Assembly: GCA_001304035.1 (NCBI GenBank)
Contig: LJUD01000047.1
Location: 1-12,808 of the forward strand
Source: a bacterium SM23_31
GTDB lineage: Bacteria > SM23-31
Direction: 5' to 3'
Length of the DNA stretch: 12,808 bases
Position numbers and translations under genes: made by a program
Shown: in pieces, positions 1 to 6,012 of the stretch
Position numbering within the stretch: position 1 is the first letter of the stretch
How the letters are laid out: every line of letters starts with the position of its first letter
The notes under the pieces: generated by a model
What the model was told of the DNA's origin: nothing
The model's database searches: none
Seen by the model: only the letters and a program-made list of their open reading frames with translations

Positions 1-653
1 CTTTTATATCAATAATTCACGAAAATTCTCAAAAAATAGTTCCTATATTACATCTAAAAGAGCCTGGTGTCATTACAACTAAAGAATCATACGGCTTTTT
101 TTTATATATAGGAATGTTATATTGGGAACTACTGCCAGGAAGGAGAATTATTTATATAAACACTGATGAAGATAAACACGACGAAAAAATAGGATCATAT
201 TATACTATACACATTATTTCAATTGACAGTAATGAAGACAAGAAAATAATCCATCAGTTTAATCCTATTAAATATCCTGACAATCTATCAAAAAAGTTTC
301 CCTTAGGAAGAGAATTTCCAATATTACAAAAAGAATTAGATAAAATATTTAAAAATAAAAAATATTTTCCTTCGGTAGAGATGATGACAATAGATGGTCA
401 TTATGCATTTGTTTTTCTATATAAATATAAAGATGCTAATAAAAAAGAAACTAATAATAATGAAAGGTTTGTAGACATATTTGATTTGAACAACGAAAAG
501 TTTATAGGGTCATATATTTTTCCATCAAGATTTAATACTATTAAATATGGTTATGCTTATGATGGTAACAGAGACCAAGAAGGCTTTGCCGAAATCCGCA
601 AATACAAAATTAATCCGATAGTGTACGGATCCGATAGTGTACGGTTTGCCTGA
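1..653 (+). CDS. Six-bladed beta-propeller-like protein, 5' partial, with shifted C-terminus
   Basis: The reading frame is open from the first complete codon at position 3 to a TGA at 651-653, so the gene begins before the window; the first in-window ATG (114) is probably internal. About 216 codons are visible. The C-terminal part has alternating beta-strand-like stretches (RFVDIFDLNNEKFIGSYIFP, then IKYGYAYDGN and FAEIRKYKINPIVYG). These resemble the last blades of six-bladed beta-propeller proteins common in Bacteroidota-like genomes: a 'face' strand, a turn with a Gly/Asn, then a strand ending in the protein's final motif. No catalytic residues can be recognised and the ligand is unknown. 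The DNA is strikingly AT-rich (only 11 G/C in positions 301-360) compared with the genes downstream. A 16-bp tandem duplication at 613-644 shifts the frame, so the encoded end is SDSVRFA; without it the frame would read on to a TAA at 679-681. The family call is moderate, from pattern resemblance only. Confidence 0.5.
   Translation, partial: FISIIHENSQKIVPILHLKEPGVITTKESYGFFLYIGMLYWELLPGRRIIYINTDEDKHDEKIGSYYTIHIISIDSNEDKKIIHQFNPIKYPDNLSKKFPLGREFPILQKELDKIFKNKKYFPSVEMMTIDGHYAFVFLYKYKDANKKETNNNERFVDIFDLNNEKFIGSYIFPSRFNTIKYGYAYDGNRDQEGFAEIRKYKINPIVYGSDSVRFA
613..644 (+). repeat. Perfect 16-bp tandem duplication at the 3' end of the beta-propeller gene
   Basis: The unit ATCCGATAGTGTACGG occurs twice back to back, at 613-628 and 629-644. 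Sixteen is not a multiple of three, so the duplication shifts the reading frame. Removing one copy gives the ending VYGLPEDPDWKTKK with a stop at 679-681, a plausible hydrophilic C-terminus. With both copies the protein ends at 653. Replication slippage or an assembly artefact could each explain it. Confidence 0.9.
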
Positions 654-739
654 AGATCCCGACTGGAAAACTAAAAAATAATCCTCGCTTATACATTACC
701 TATCTTTAAAAACAATCTAATCTCCGCTTCAAATTTGAG

Positions 740-848
740 CGTTCCCGGTCGGAGAACAGAAACGAGATTGCTTCGTCTCCCGCTAAGCGGGATCCTCGCA
801 ATGACTGAAAACGCAAACAACGTTACCGGTCGGAGACCGGTAACGAGA
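740..848 (+). repeat. Two diverged copies of a GGTCGGAGA-centred motif
   Basis: A motif of about 28 nt occurs at 740-767 and at 821-848. Both begin CGTT, share the core CCGGTCGGAGA and end AACGAGA. The second copy is a perfect stem (CGTTACCGGTC at 821-831, loop GGA, GACCGGTAACG at 835-845). The first has lost pairing through substitutions in its right arm. No U-run follows the hairpin, so it is not a standard terminator. Confidence 0.7.
763..805. repeat. Inverted intergenic repeat with a nested palindrome
   Basis: The stretch opens with CGAGATTGCTTCGTC and closes with CTCGCAATGAC, whose ATTGC/GCAAT ends can pair. In the middle is the palindrome TCCCGCTAAGCGGGA at 778-792. From general knowledge, ends of the type GAGATTGCTTCGTC and CTCGCAATGAC occur as dispersed non-coding repeats in many unrelated bacterial genomes; the central palindrome is the part repeated elsewhere in this window (4021, 5180 and 8494). 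Confidence 0.6.
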
Positions 849-983
849 CTAAGGATGTTAGAGACTTTGAACGAGGATAAAGATATTGGATACTGGGAAC
901 GAGTGTAAATGGATTAGAGACCGGGAATGATGGTAACCGGATTAGAGACATAGATACGAGATTAAATGCATTTAGCCACTCCT
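843..983 (+). repeat. Degenerate 28-bp tandem repeat, five units
   Basis: Units start at 843, 871, 899, 927 and 956, and are 28, 28, 28, 29 and 28 bp long. Most begin ACGAG, have TAA at unit positions 8-10, and units 1, 3 and 4 carry TTAGAGAC in the second half. Units differ at many positions and there are no unique spacers between conserved copies, so this is a decayed tandem array, not CRISPR. The period is not a multiple of three, so a repetitive peptide is not expected. Confidence 0.65.
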
Positions 984-999
984 CTGCTGGTTCAAGATA

Positions 1000-1105
1000 G
1001 TAGGGGCGAAGCATTTCATATAAAAGAAAAACTCGGATTTCTCAAACAGAATCTAATCCGGCTCCGGCGGAAAAGAATTATTCAGAAATGCTTCGCCCCC
1101 GCTAC
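1000..1105. repeat. Inverted-repeat element of about 106 bp
   Basis: The left end GTAGGGGCGAAGCATTTC (1000-1017) is matched in reverse complement at the right end, where GAAATGCTTCGCCCC (1085-1099) is followed by CGCTAC, an interruption of three bases before the terminal TAC. The interior of about 67 bp is AT-rich and non-coding. The structure is that of a small MITE-like or hairpin repeat; ends of this GGGGCGAAGCATTTC type are known to me as widespread bacterial intergenic repeats. No target-site duplication is evident. Confidence 0.6.
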
Positions 1106-1154
1106 CTTCCCGGGAAATTATATAATATAGTTTATTCCCGATTGGTTATTACCG

Positions 1155-2117
1155 TTAAATACGCCTGCCTCCTTTTTTCTTCTTAAAGAATTTTTCCATC
1201 TTTTCTTTAAGTTCGGTGATTTCCTTTATTTTTTTCTCGCTTTCTTTCGCTAATTCGCTCTCCGGTGCAAGTTCAATGACTTTCTTATAGTGTTCTATCG
1301 GCATTTTATAGTCGTTTTTATCTTTCTTTTCGTAAGCTCTTGCCATATAAAATTGCAGTTCCGGTTCGTCTGGTTTTATCACGGTTGCATTTCCGAATGC
1401 GGCAATGGCATTCCACATTTCCATTTCGCTGCCCCCCTTGAGATAGTGGCGCCCCAGAGCGAGATAATGCATGTATTTTGCCTCTTTATGGTCCGGTTTT
1501 AATTCGAAAACTTTTTTGAAAGAAGCCGCCGCTTCATAATAATATTTCGTGTCATATTCCTTTTTAGCTGCATTAAAAAGTTCAGCCGCTCGGGCATCAA
1601 TGTCGTCCAGTTTTCCAAGCTCTTCGTAAGTCAGGGTATCGGCGGGATCAATACCTGCGATATGCTCAAAATTCTCTCGTGCCTTATCAAAACTGCCGTT
1701 ACGGTAATAGAATTGTGCGAGAGCCTGGTATACGGGCATGTAATCGGGATTATCCGCTTTAAGTTCTTCATATACGTCCCTCGCTTCGCGAGGCTTTTCA
1801 TCTTCTTCAAGAAAATTGCCCTTTTCAAGCCGTGTTTCGATAATTCGGGATTCCACTTCCTCCCAGCCGGGTTTTAGACGCAGCGCCTCGGAGTACGCTT
1901 CAATCGCAGCATCAAATTCCTTTTTCCCGCGGTATGCATCGCCAAGACCAAAATAGGCGGTATAATCGTTCTCGTCTATTTCCACCAGTTGTTTGAACTC
2001 GGCAGCGGCGTCGTCATAATTTTGCAGGGCAAGATGTTCGTTACCCTTATTGTAAACTGTTGTACAGTGGATAAGAAGCAGTACACAGCCGGCAGTAACA
2101 GCAGATTTGATTTTCAT
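1155..2117 (-). CDS. TPR-repeat protein, probable lipoprotein
   Basis: The product has 320 residues. I chose the start at 2117 because AAGGAA lies about 9 nt upstream on the minus strand and because the protein then opens with a signal peptide: MKIK, a hydrophobic stretch, and Cys18 in the context LLIHC. His at -1 is unusual for a lipobox, so lipidation is likely but not certain; a longer frame reaches 2243 without an equivalent signal. The mature part is a run of tetratricopeptide repeats with typical pairs, such as YFGLGDAYRGKKEFDAAIEA followed by YSEALRLKP, QALAQFYYRNGSFDKARENF, and HYKKVIELAP near the end. It closes with a strongly basic tail (FFKKKKGGRRI). TPR lipoproteins act as scaffolds in the periplasmic face of the envelope; no partner can be named from the sequence. 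The gene stands alone, divergent from the aldehyde dehydrogenase gene. Confidence 0.85.
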   Translation of the reverse strand: MKIKSAVTAGCVLLLIHCTTVYNKGNEHLALQNYDDAAAEFKQLVEIDENDYTAYFGLGDAYRGKKEFDAAIEAYSEALRLKPGWEEVESRIIETRLEKGNFLEEDEKPREARDVYEELKADNPDYMPVYQALAQFYYRNGSFDKARENFEHIAGIDPADTLTYEELGKLDDIDARAAELFNAAKKEYDTKYYYEAAASFKKVFELKPDHKEAKYMHYLALGRHYLKGGSEMEMWNAIAAFGNATVIKPDEPELQFYMARAYEKKDKNDYKMPIEHYKKVIELAPESELAKESEKKIKEITELKEKMEKFFKKKKGGRRI

Positions 2118-2337
2118 CGTATGTTTTCCTTTTTTATAATGCTGAAAAAATTCGAAAAACTTTAAGGGGTATAATCCTTTCTGATTTATAGTTACATTCA
2201 ACGCATTAATTCTTAAACGGATGGTAGTAAATTTCTTATACAATTAAAACAAGAAAATATTCCAAAAAATTATTACCGGCTTAAGATAAACATAGAAAAT
2301 CGGTGAAATTCTTAAACAATCGGCATCACTATTTAAC

Positions 2338-2366
2338 TTGACTTTGATATAAAAATTAATTAAAAT
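2338..2366 (+). promoter_or_regulatory. Sigma-70-type promoter for the aldehyde dehydrogenase gene
   Basis: TTGACT (2338-2343) is followed after exactly 17 bp by TAAAAT (2361-2366). Spacing and hexamers fit a housekeeping sigma promoter with five of six matches at each box. Transcription would start near 2373, leaving a leader of about 74 nt before the ATG at 2447. Confidence 0.6.
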
Positions 2367-2437
2367 AAATGTTTTATAAATTCAATTTAATGTTATTATA
2401 TTTTTAGTATTAACAAATATTTGTAATAATTTGAGTT

Positions 2438-2443
2438 GAGGTG
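2438..2443 (+). promoter_or_regulatory. Ribosome binding site deciding the start at 2447
   Basis: GAGGTG lies 3 nt (GAGG core 5 nt) before ATG 2447. The upstream in-frame GTG at 2441 is itself part of this Shine-Dalgarno sequence, so ATG 2447 is the better start. Confidence 0.7.
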
Positions 2444-2446
2444 GCT

Positions 2447-3931
2447 ATGGATAAATATTATAACGTTATTGGCGGAGAACGGAGAGAAAGCAGTACAGGA
2501 GAACGGTTTGAAAACCGGAATCCGGCGAATTGGGATGAAGTTATTGGAACCTTCCCGCGGTCAAATGAAGAAGATGTGAATACGGCGGTTGAATCGGCTC
2601 GATCGGCTTTTAATAACTGGCGATTGGTGCCTGCCCCGAAACGGGGGGAAATTATTAAGAAAGTCGGCGATATCTTAAGCGGGAGAAAAGAAGAAATTGC
2701 CCGGTTGATGACGCGTGAGATGGGAAAAGTACTCGATGAAACCCGAGGCGACGTGCAGGAAGGCATCGACACTGCATATTATGCAGCAAGTGAGGGGCGG
2801 CGTCTGTTCGGACACAATGCCCCGTCCGAATTGCCCAATAAAATGAATATCAGCTTTCGCCAGCCGATTGGTGTCGCGGGCATTATTTCACCATGGAATT
2901 TCCCCATGGCTATTCCCACATGGAAAATTTTTCCTGCGCTGGTATGCGGCAACTGTGTTGTATTCAAACCCGCCAGCGATACTCCTGCTACGGCTGCGGT
3001 ATTTGTTGATATTCTGCTTGAAGCCGGGATTCCTCCAAAAGTTGTAAATATAGTGCACGGAACGGGTAACGGTGTCGGCATTCCTATTGTAAACCATCCC
3101 GATATTAATATCATATCCTTTACCGGTTCATCGAAAGTGGGAAAGACTATTGCAGAGGCGGGCGGCAGACAGCTTAAGCGGATCTCACTGGAATTAGGCG
3201 GTAAAAATGCGCAAATCGTCATGGATGATGCTTATATAGACCTTGCACTCGATGGTGTTTTGTGGGGCGCATTCGGTACGACGGGGCAGCGCTGTACCGC
3301 AACAAGCAGGCTGATTCTTCACGAGGCAATTTACGATGAATTCATGGACAAACTGCTTAAAAGAACTCAGGCATTGAAACTCGGCAACGGATTGAATGAA
3401 GAAGTGCAGGTTGGTCCGCTTATTAATGAAGGGCAGAGAAATGTCGTTGAAAAATATGTCGAAATAGGCAAAAAAGAGGGAGCAAAAATACTCTGCGGAG
3501 GAGAACACGAAACAGACGGGGAATGTGCTAAAGGCTTCTTTTATAAACCGACTATTTTTGGTGATGTAACTCCCGGTATGACAATTGCTCAGGAAGAAAT
3601 TTTTGGACCCGTACTTTCGGTAATTAAAATAAATTCGCTGGATGAAGCCATTTCCGCACTGAATGACAGTATTTACGGATTATCCTCTTCAATATATACA
3701 CAGGATGTTAACGCAGCTTTTCGTGCAATGCGTGATATTGAAGCAGGCATAACGTACATAAACGGACCCACAATCGGAGCGGAATGCCACATGCCGTTTG
3801 GAGGCGTGAAAGAAACAGGCAACGGTCACAGGGAAGGCGGATGGGAAGTGTATGAATTTTTCAGCGAAACAAAAACAGTATACGTTGATTTTTCCGGAAA
3901 ACTGCAGCGCGCTCAAATTGATAACAGGTAG
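2447..3931 (+). CDS. NAD(P)-dependent aldehyde dehydrogenase
   Basis: The 494-residue product belongs to the aldehyde dehydrogenase superfamily, which oxidises aldehydes to acids with NAD(P)+ in the cytoplasm. The usual landmarks are in order: PWNFPMAIPTWK with the substrate-binding Asn, the nucleotide-fold segment FTGSSKVGKTIAEAG, the general-base Glu249 in LELGGKN, and the nucleophile Cys283 in GQRCTATSR. They lie 34 residues apart as expected for the family. EEIFGPVLSV near the C-terminal part is also conserved. The length is full. The C-terminal segment INGPTIGAECHMPFGGVKET recalls the semialdehyde-oxidising members (piperideine-6-carboxylate, succinate or dioxovalerate semialdehyde dehydrogenases), but the sequence alone does not decide the substrate. 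It appears to be transcribed alone from the promoter at 2338; no pathway partner flanks it. Confidence 0.93.
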   Translation: MDKYYNVIGGERRESSTGERFENRNPANWDEVIGTFPRSNEEDVNTAVESARSAFNNWRLVPAPKRGEIIKKVGDILSGRKEEIARLMTREMGKVLDETRGDVQEGIDTAYYAASEGRRLFGHNAPSELPNKMNISFRQPIGVAGIISPWNFPMAIPTWKIFPALVCGNCVVFKPASDTPATAAVFVDILLEAGIPPKVVNIVHGTGNGVGIPIVNHPDINIISFTGSSKVGKTIAEAGGRQLKRISLELGGKNAQIVMDDAYIDLALDGVLWGAFGTTGQRCTATSRLILHEAIYDEFMDKLLKRTQALKLGNGLNEEVQVGPLINEGQRNVVEKYVEIGKKEGAKILCGGEHETDGECAKGFFYKPTIFGDVTPGMTIAQEEIFGPVLSVIKINSLDEAISALNDSIYGLSSSIYTQDVNAAFRAMRDIEAGITYINGPTIGAECHMPFGGVKETGNGHREGGWEVYEFFSETKTVYVDFSGKLQRAQIDNR

Positions 3932-3955
3932 AATAGTATCAGTTTTCGGTTAAAA

Positions 3956-4003
3956 GTTGCAGTTGTGTTTTTGCCTTCAGTTACAGTTGTGTTTTGGTCT
4001 TGA
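3956..4003 (+). repeat. Imperfect 24-bp tandem duplication
   Basis: Two adjacent 24-bp units (3956-3979 and 3980-4003) share GTT-CAGTTGTGTTTT and differ at about five positions. A related fragment, GTTGCAGTTAGTTTT, occurs after nadE at 5109. This is non-coding repeat sequence of unknown role. Confidence 0.6.
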
Positions 4004-4020
4004 GTCGAAGGTGAATAACA

Positions 4021-4035
4021 TCCCGCTTAGCAGGA
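4021..4035. repeat. Dispersed palindrome, copy with one mismatch
   Basis: TCCCGCTTAGCAGGA is the palindrome seen at 778, 5180 and 8494 with one substitution in the right arm (A for G), which weakens the stem. Confidence 0.6.
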
Positions 4036-4119
4036 ACAGCGAAGACACTTTACTTTGTGACGCACATAAAAACAATCGTAAACACCAATAAACAGTAAAT
4101 AATATTTGGTTTTAATTAA

Positions 4120-4149
4120 TTGAATTCCTAATCTTACCGATTGTATAGA
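4120..4149 (+). promoter_or_regulatory. Candidate promoter of nadE
   Basis: TTGAAT (4120-4125) and TATAGA (4144-4149) are separated by 18 bp. The match is moderate. A start near 4156 would place the inverted repeat at 4157-4201 at the very 5' end of the transcript. Confidence 0.35.
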
Positions 4150-4156
4150 ATTGATG

Positions 4157-4201
4157 GGACAGACCCGAGTACCCGGGACCGCTTTGCGAACATTCCTGTC
4201 C
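4157..4201 (+). other. Inverted repeat in the nadE leader
   Basis: GGACAG (4157-4162) pairs with CTGTCC (4196-4201), enclosing a near-palindrome CCCGAGTACCCGGG (4164-4177). It lies 34 nt upstream of the nadE ATG, which has no evident Shine-Dalgarno sequence. It could be a leader structure or a small repeat; there is no match to a riboswitch class I can recognise. Confidence 0.35.
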
Positions 4202-4235
4202 GTTATTCTTTCTTAATATAAATATCTGATCTTTC

Positions 4236-5105
4236 ATGATTGAAAAAGTAGAGCAAATCGAAACCGGTGAGCCGGTTGATCTGTCGATCGATACCGCAGT
4301 TGTAACAAAGATATTAACCGGATTCATATCCGATTGTATACATAAAACTGCAAGCGAAAAAGCCATTATCGGGCTTTCCGGGGGTCTGGATTCATCAGTA
4401 GCAGCCGCATTGGCAGTAAACGCCCTGGGCGCTGATAAAGTGTTGGGAGTGGTATTACCGTACAAAACAAGTGCACGCACAAGCCGGGAAGATGCGGAAA
4501 AATTTGCACGGCACATCAAAATTACAACGGAACTAATAGACATAACCCCCATGGTAGATGCTTATTTCGAGCAGTCTCGAGTACTCGGGGCGGACGATAA
4601 CCGCCGCGGTAATATGATGGCGAGACAGCGCATGTCCGTTTTGTATGATATTTCTGCACGTGAACAGGGGTTGGTTATCGGCACCAGTAATAAGTCCGAA
4701 CTGCTCCTCGGGTACGGTACTATTTTTGGCGACCTTGCATGTGCCGTCAATCCTCTTGGCGATTTATATAAAACTCAAATCAGGCAGCTTGCAGAATCAC
4801 TTAAGATACCGGGATACATTCGTTCAAAAACGCCGACCGCCGATTTAGTAGCCGGACAAACAGATGAGTCCGATCTGGGATTTTCATATGCGGAAGTAGA
4901 CCGGTTCCTCTATTTATGGGTAGACCGGCGACAGAGTGAATCCGAATTAAAAGAATCCGGTTTTAATTCCGGTTTTATCAAGAATGTTATAACAAGAGTC
5001 AGAAGAAATCAATTTAAAAAAATGTCGCCGGTCATTGCAAAAATTTCCGCCCGGACCATAGGTCACGAATTTCGATACGCCTGGGAATGGTCGACTATAC
5101 ATTAA
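4236..5105 (+). CDS. nadE: Ammonia-dependent NAD+ synthetase
   Basis: The 289-residue protein catalyses the last step of NAD synthesis, amidation of nicotinic acid adenine dinucleotide with ATP in the cytosol. The ATP-pyrophosphatase loop SGGLDSS is at residues 48-54. Further family segments are GNMMARQRMSVLYDISA, GTSNKSELLLGYGTIFGD and KTPTADLVAGQTDESDLGFS. There is no N-terminal nitrilase-like glutaminase domain, so this is the short form that uses free ammonia. The length is slightly above the usual 250-275 residues, from about 15 extra N-terminal residues. The ATG at 4236 has no visible ribosome binding site, so the exact start is uncertain. It precedes rsmI by 105 bp on the same strand and may be co-transcribed with it. 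Confidence 0.93.
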   Translation: MIEKVEQIETGEPVDLSIDTAVVTKILTGFISDCIHKTASEKAIIGLSGGLDSSVAAALAVNALGADKVLGVVLPYKTSARTSREDAEKFARHIKITTELIDITPMVDAYFEQSRVLGADDNRRGNMMARQRMSVLYDISAREQGLVIGTSNKSELLLGYGTIFGDLACAVNPLGDLYKTQIRQLAESLKIPGYIRSKTPTADLVAGQTDESDLGFSYAEVDRFLYLWVDRRQSESELKESGFNSGFIKNVITRVRRNQFKKMSPVIAKISARTIGHEFRYAWEWSTIH

Positions 5106-5179
5106 CCTGTTGCAGTTAGTTTTATACTTCCGGCAGTATGTTTTATATGTAGCGGAAACCGGTTAACACATTCCTTTTT

Positions 5180-5196
5180 ATCCCGCTAAGCGGGAT
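5180..5196. repeat. Dispersed palindrome upstream of rsmI
   Basis: ATCCCGCTAAGCGGGAT is a perfect inverted repeat of 8-bp arms around a single central A. It ends 14 nt before the ATG of rsmI, close enough to affect translation initiation if it forms a stem in the mRNA. It is preceded, not followed, by a T-run on the plus strand, so it is not a canonical rightward terminator. Confidence 0.75.
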
Positions 5197-5210
5197 GGTG
5201 GATAGTAAGG

Positions 5211-5966
5211 ATGTCGGCAGCGTCAACAATTAGTAGCCCCGCTCCGGGCAGTCGCAGGTACAATGTGACTGAGCGGGATTATGAGGTGCAAAAACACGGA
5301 ATCCTTTATGTCGTATCCACACCCATCGGCAACTTAGGGGATATCACTCTCAGGGCGGTGGAAATACTTAAAACCGTTGACCTGATTGCGGCTGAAGATA
5401 CGCGCCGGGCGTCGATCCTGACACGCAAGTATGGAATTTCGACTCCGCGTATAAGCTATTATGAGCATAATGCACGCCGGCGAATTCCTGAGCTTCTCAA
5501 GAGGCTGCAGTCCGGAAAGAGTATTGCCCTTATTTCAGATGCGGGAACTCCGGGTATTTCGGACCCGGGTTATGTCCTGATACGCAATTGTATTGATTCC
5601 GCTGTACCGGTTGTTGCAATACCGGGAGCGGCTGCGTTTCTTGCGGCGCTTGTCATTTCGGGTTTGCCGACCGACCGGTTTACCTTTGAAGGTTTTTTAC
5701 CTGCAAAAAATAAGCGGAAAAAGCGCCTGGAATCCATTGCCTGTGAGAATCGGACAATTGTGTTGTATGAGTCACCACACAGGATTAATCGCACCGTTAA
5801 AGATTTACTCAGTTATTGTGGTGACCGTGAGGTGGTTCTTGTCAGAGAAGTCACAAAACTGTATGAAGAAGTGATTCGTACTAACCTGTCCGGTGCTGTT
5901 GATATATTTGAAAGGAAAAAACCGCAAGGTGAATATGTCTTGATTCTCAGGGGTGCACAAAAATAA
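5211..5966 (+). CDS. rsmI: 16S rRNA (cytidine-1402-2'-O)-methyltransferase
   Basis: The product is a SAM-dependent tetrapyrrole-methylase-fold enzyme that 2'-O-methylates C1402 of 16S rRNA in the decoding centre. Recognisable segments are LYVVSTPIGNLGDITLRA (residues 32-49), AEDTRRASIL (61-70), ISDAGTPGISDPG (108-120), VAIPGAAAFLAAL and LYESPHRI, with the closing GEYVLILRG. The 251-residue length includes about 26 residues before the conserved core, more than usual. The ATG at 5211 follows GGTGG at poor spacing, and an in-frame GTG at 5286 would give a protein starting just before the core, so the true start is open. The C-terminal domain of longer homologues is absent, as in many bacteria. 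The next gene follows after 46 bp. Confidence 0.93.
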   Translation: MSAASTISSPAPGSRRYNVTERDYEVQKHGILYVVSTPIGNLGDITLRAVEILKTVDLIAAEDTRRASILTRKYGISTPRISYYEHNARRRIPELLKRLQSGKSIALISDAGTPGISDPGYVLIRNCIDSAVPVVAIPGAAAFLAALVISGLPTDRFTFEGFLPAKNKRKKRLESIACENRTIVLYESPHRINRTVKDLLSYCGDREVVLVREVTKLYEEVIRTNLSGAVDIFERKKPQGEYVLILRGAQK

Positions 5967-6012
5967 CGGCATTAGTTGGTTTGTTACAATCCAAATTCAG
6001 GGGAATAGTACA

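Larger units (their letters stand above)
654..1154. other. Repeat-rich non-coding region
   Basis: This 501-bp stretch between convergent gene ends has no convincing coding frame. It holds a pair of related copies of a motif about 28 nt long (740-767 and 821-848), a palindrome (778-792) inside a longer inverted structure (763-805), a perfect hairpin (821-845), a 28-bp degenerate tandem array (843-983) and a 106-bp inverted-repeat element (1000-1105). An AT-rich imperfect hairpin with CGGGAA/TTCCCG arms (1111-1140) lies just beyond the stop of the minus-strand TPR gene, but no U-run follows, so I do not call it a terminator. Confidence 0.75.
2118..2446. other. AT-rich divergent intergenic region
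   Basis: This is the shared upstream region of the TPR gene (leftward) and the aldehyde dehydrogenase gene (rightward). The rightward promoter candidate at 2338-2366 is clear. For the leftward gene I see only weak candidates (for example a TTGGAA with a TATAAG-like element on the minus strand around 2235-2270), so its promoter is not annotated separately. No small gene is supported here. Confidence 0.6.
3932..4235. other. Non-coding gap with repeats and a leader hairpin
   Basis: This 304-bp region between the aldehyde dehydrogenase gene and nadE carries a 24-bp tandem duplication (3956-4003), a one-mismatch copy of the dispersed palindrome (4021-4035), a promoter candidate (4120-4149) and an inverted repeat (4157-4201). 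I see no small gene and no tRNA. Confidence 0.65.

Noticed and set aside
843..983. Possible CRISPR array from regularly spaced ACGAG and TTAGAGAC motifs.
   Set aside because: Units are contiguous and diverged, with no unique spacers between constant repeats and no cas genes in the window.
823..1014. Minus-strand 63-codon open frame.
   Set aside because: It lies across hairpin and tandem-repeat DNA and has no plausible family, ribosome site or neighbour; the repeats explain its sequence.
1107..1154. Terminator for the minus-strand TPR gene from the CGGGAA/TTCCCG arms.
   Set aside because: The loop is long and AT-rich, and no U-run follows in the leftward direction.
2118..2243. N-terminal extension of the TPR protein starting at 2243.
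   Set aside because: The extension has no signal peptide or ribosome site, while the start at 2117 has AAGGAA and a proper lipoprotein-like signal.
4574..4588. CGAGTACTCG palindrome inside nadE resembling the leader near-palindrome.
   Set aside because: It lies in normal coding sequence with conserved residues, and a 10-bp palindrome can arise by chance.
5180..5196. Rho-independent terminator after nadE.
   Set aside because: The palindrome is followed by TGGTGG, not T residues; the T-run lies before it. It also recurs elsewhere as a dispersed repeat.
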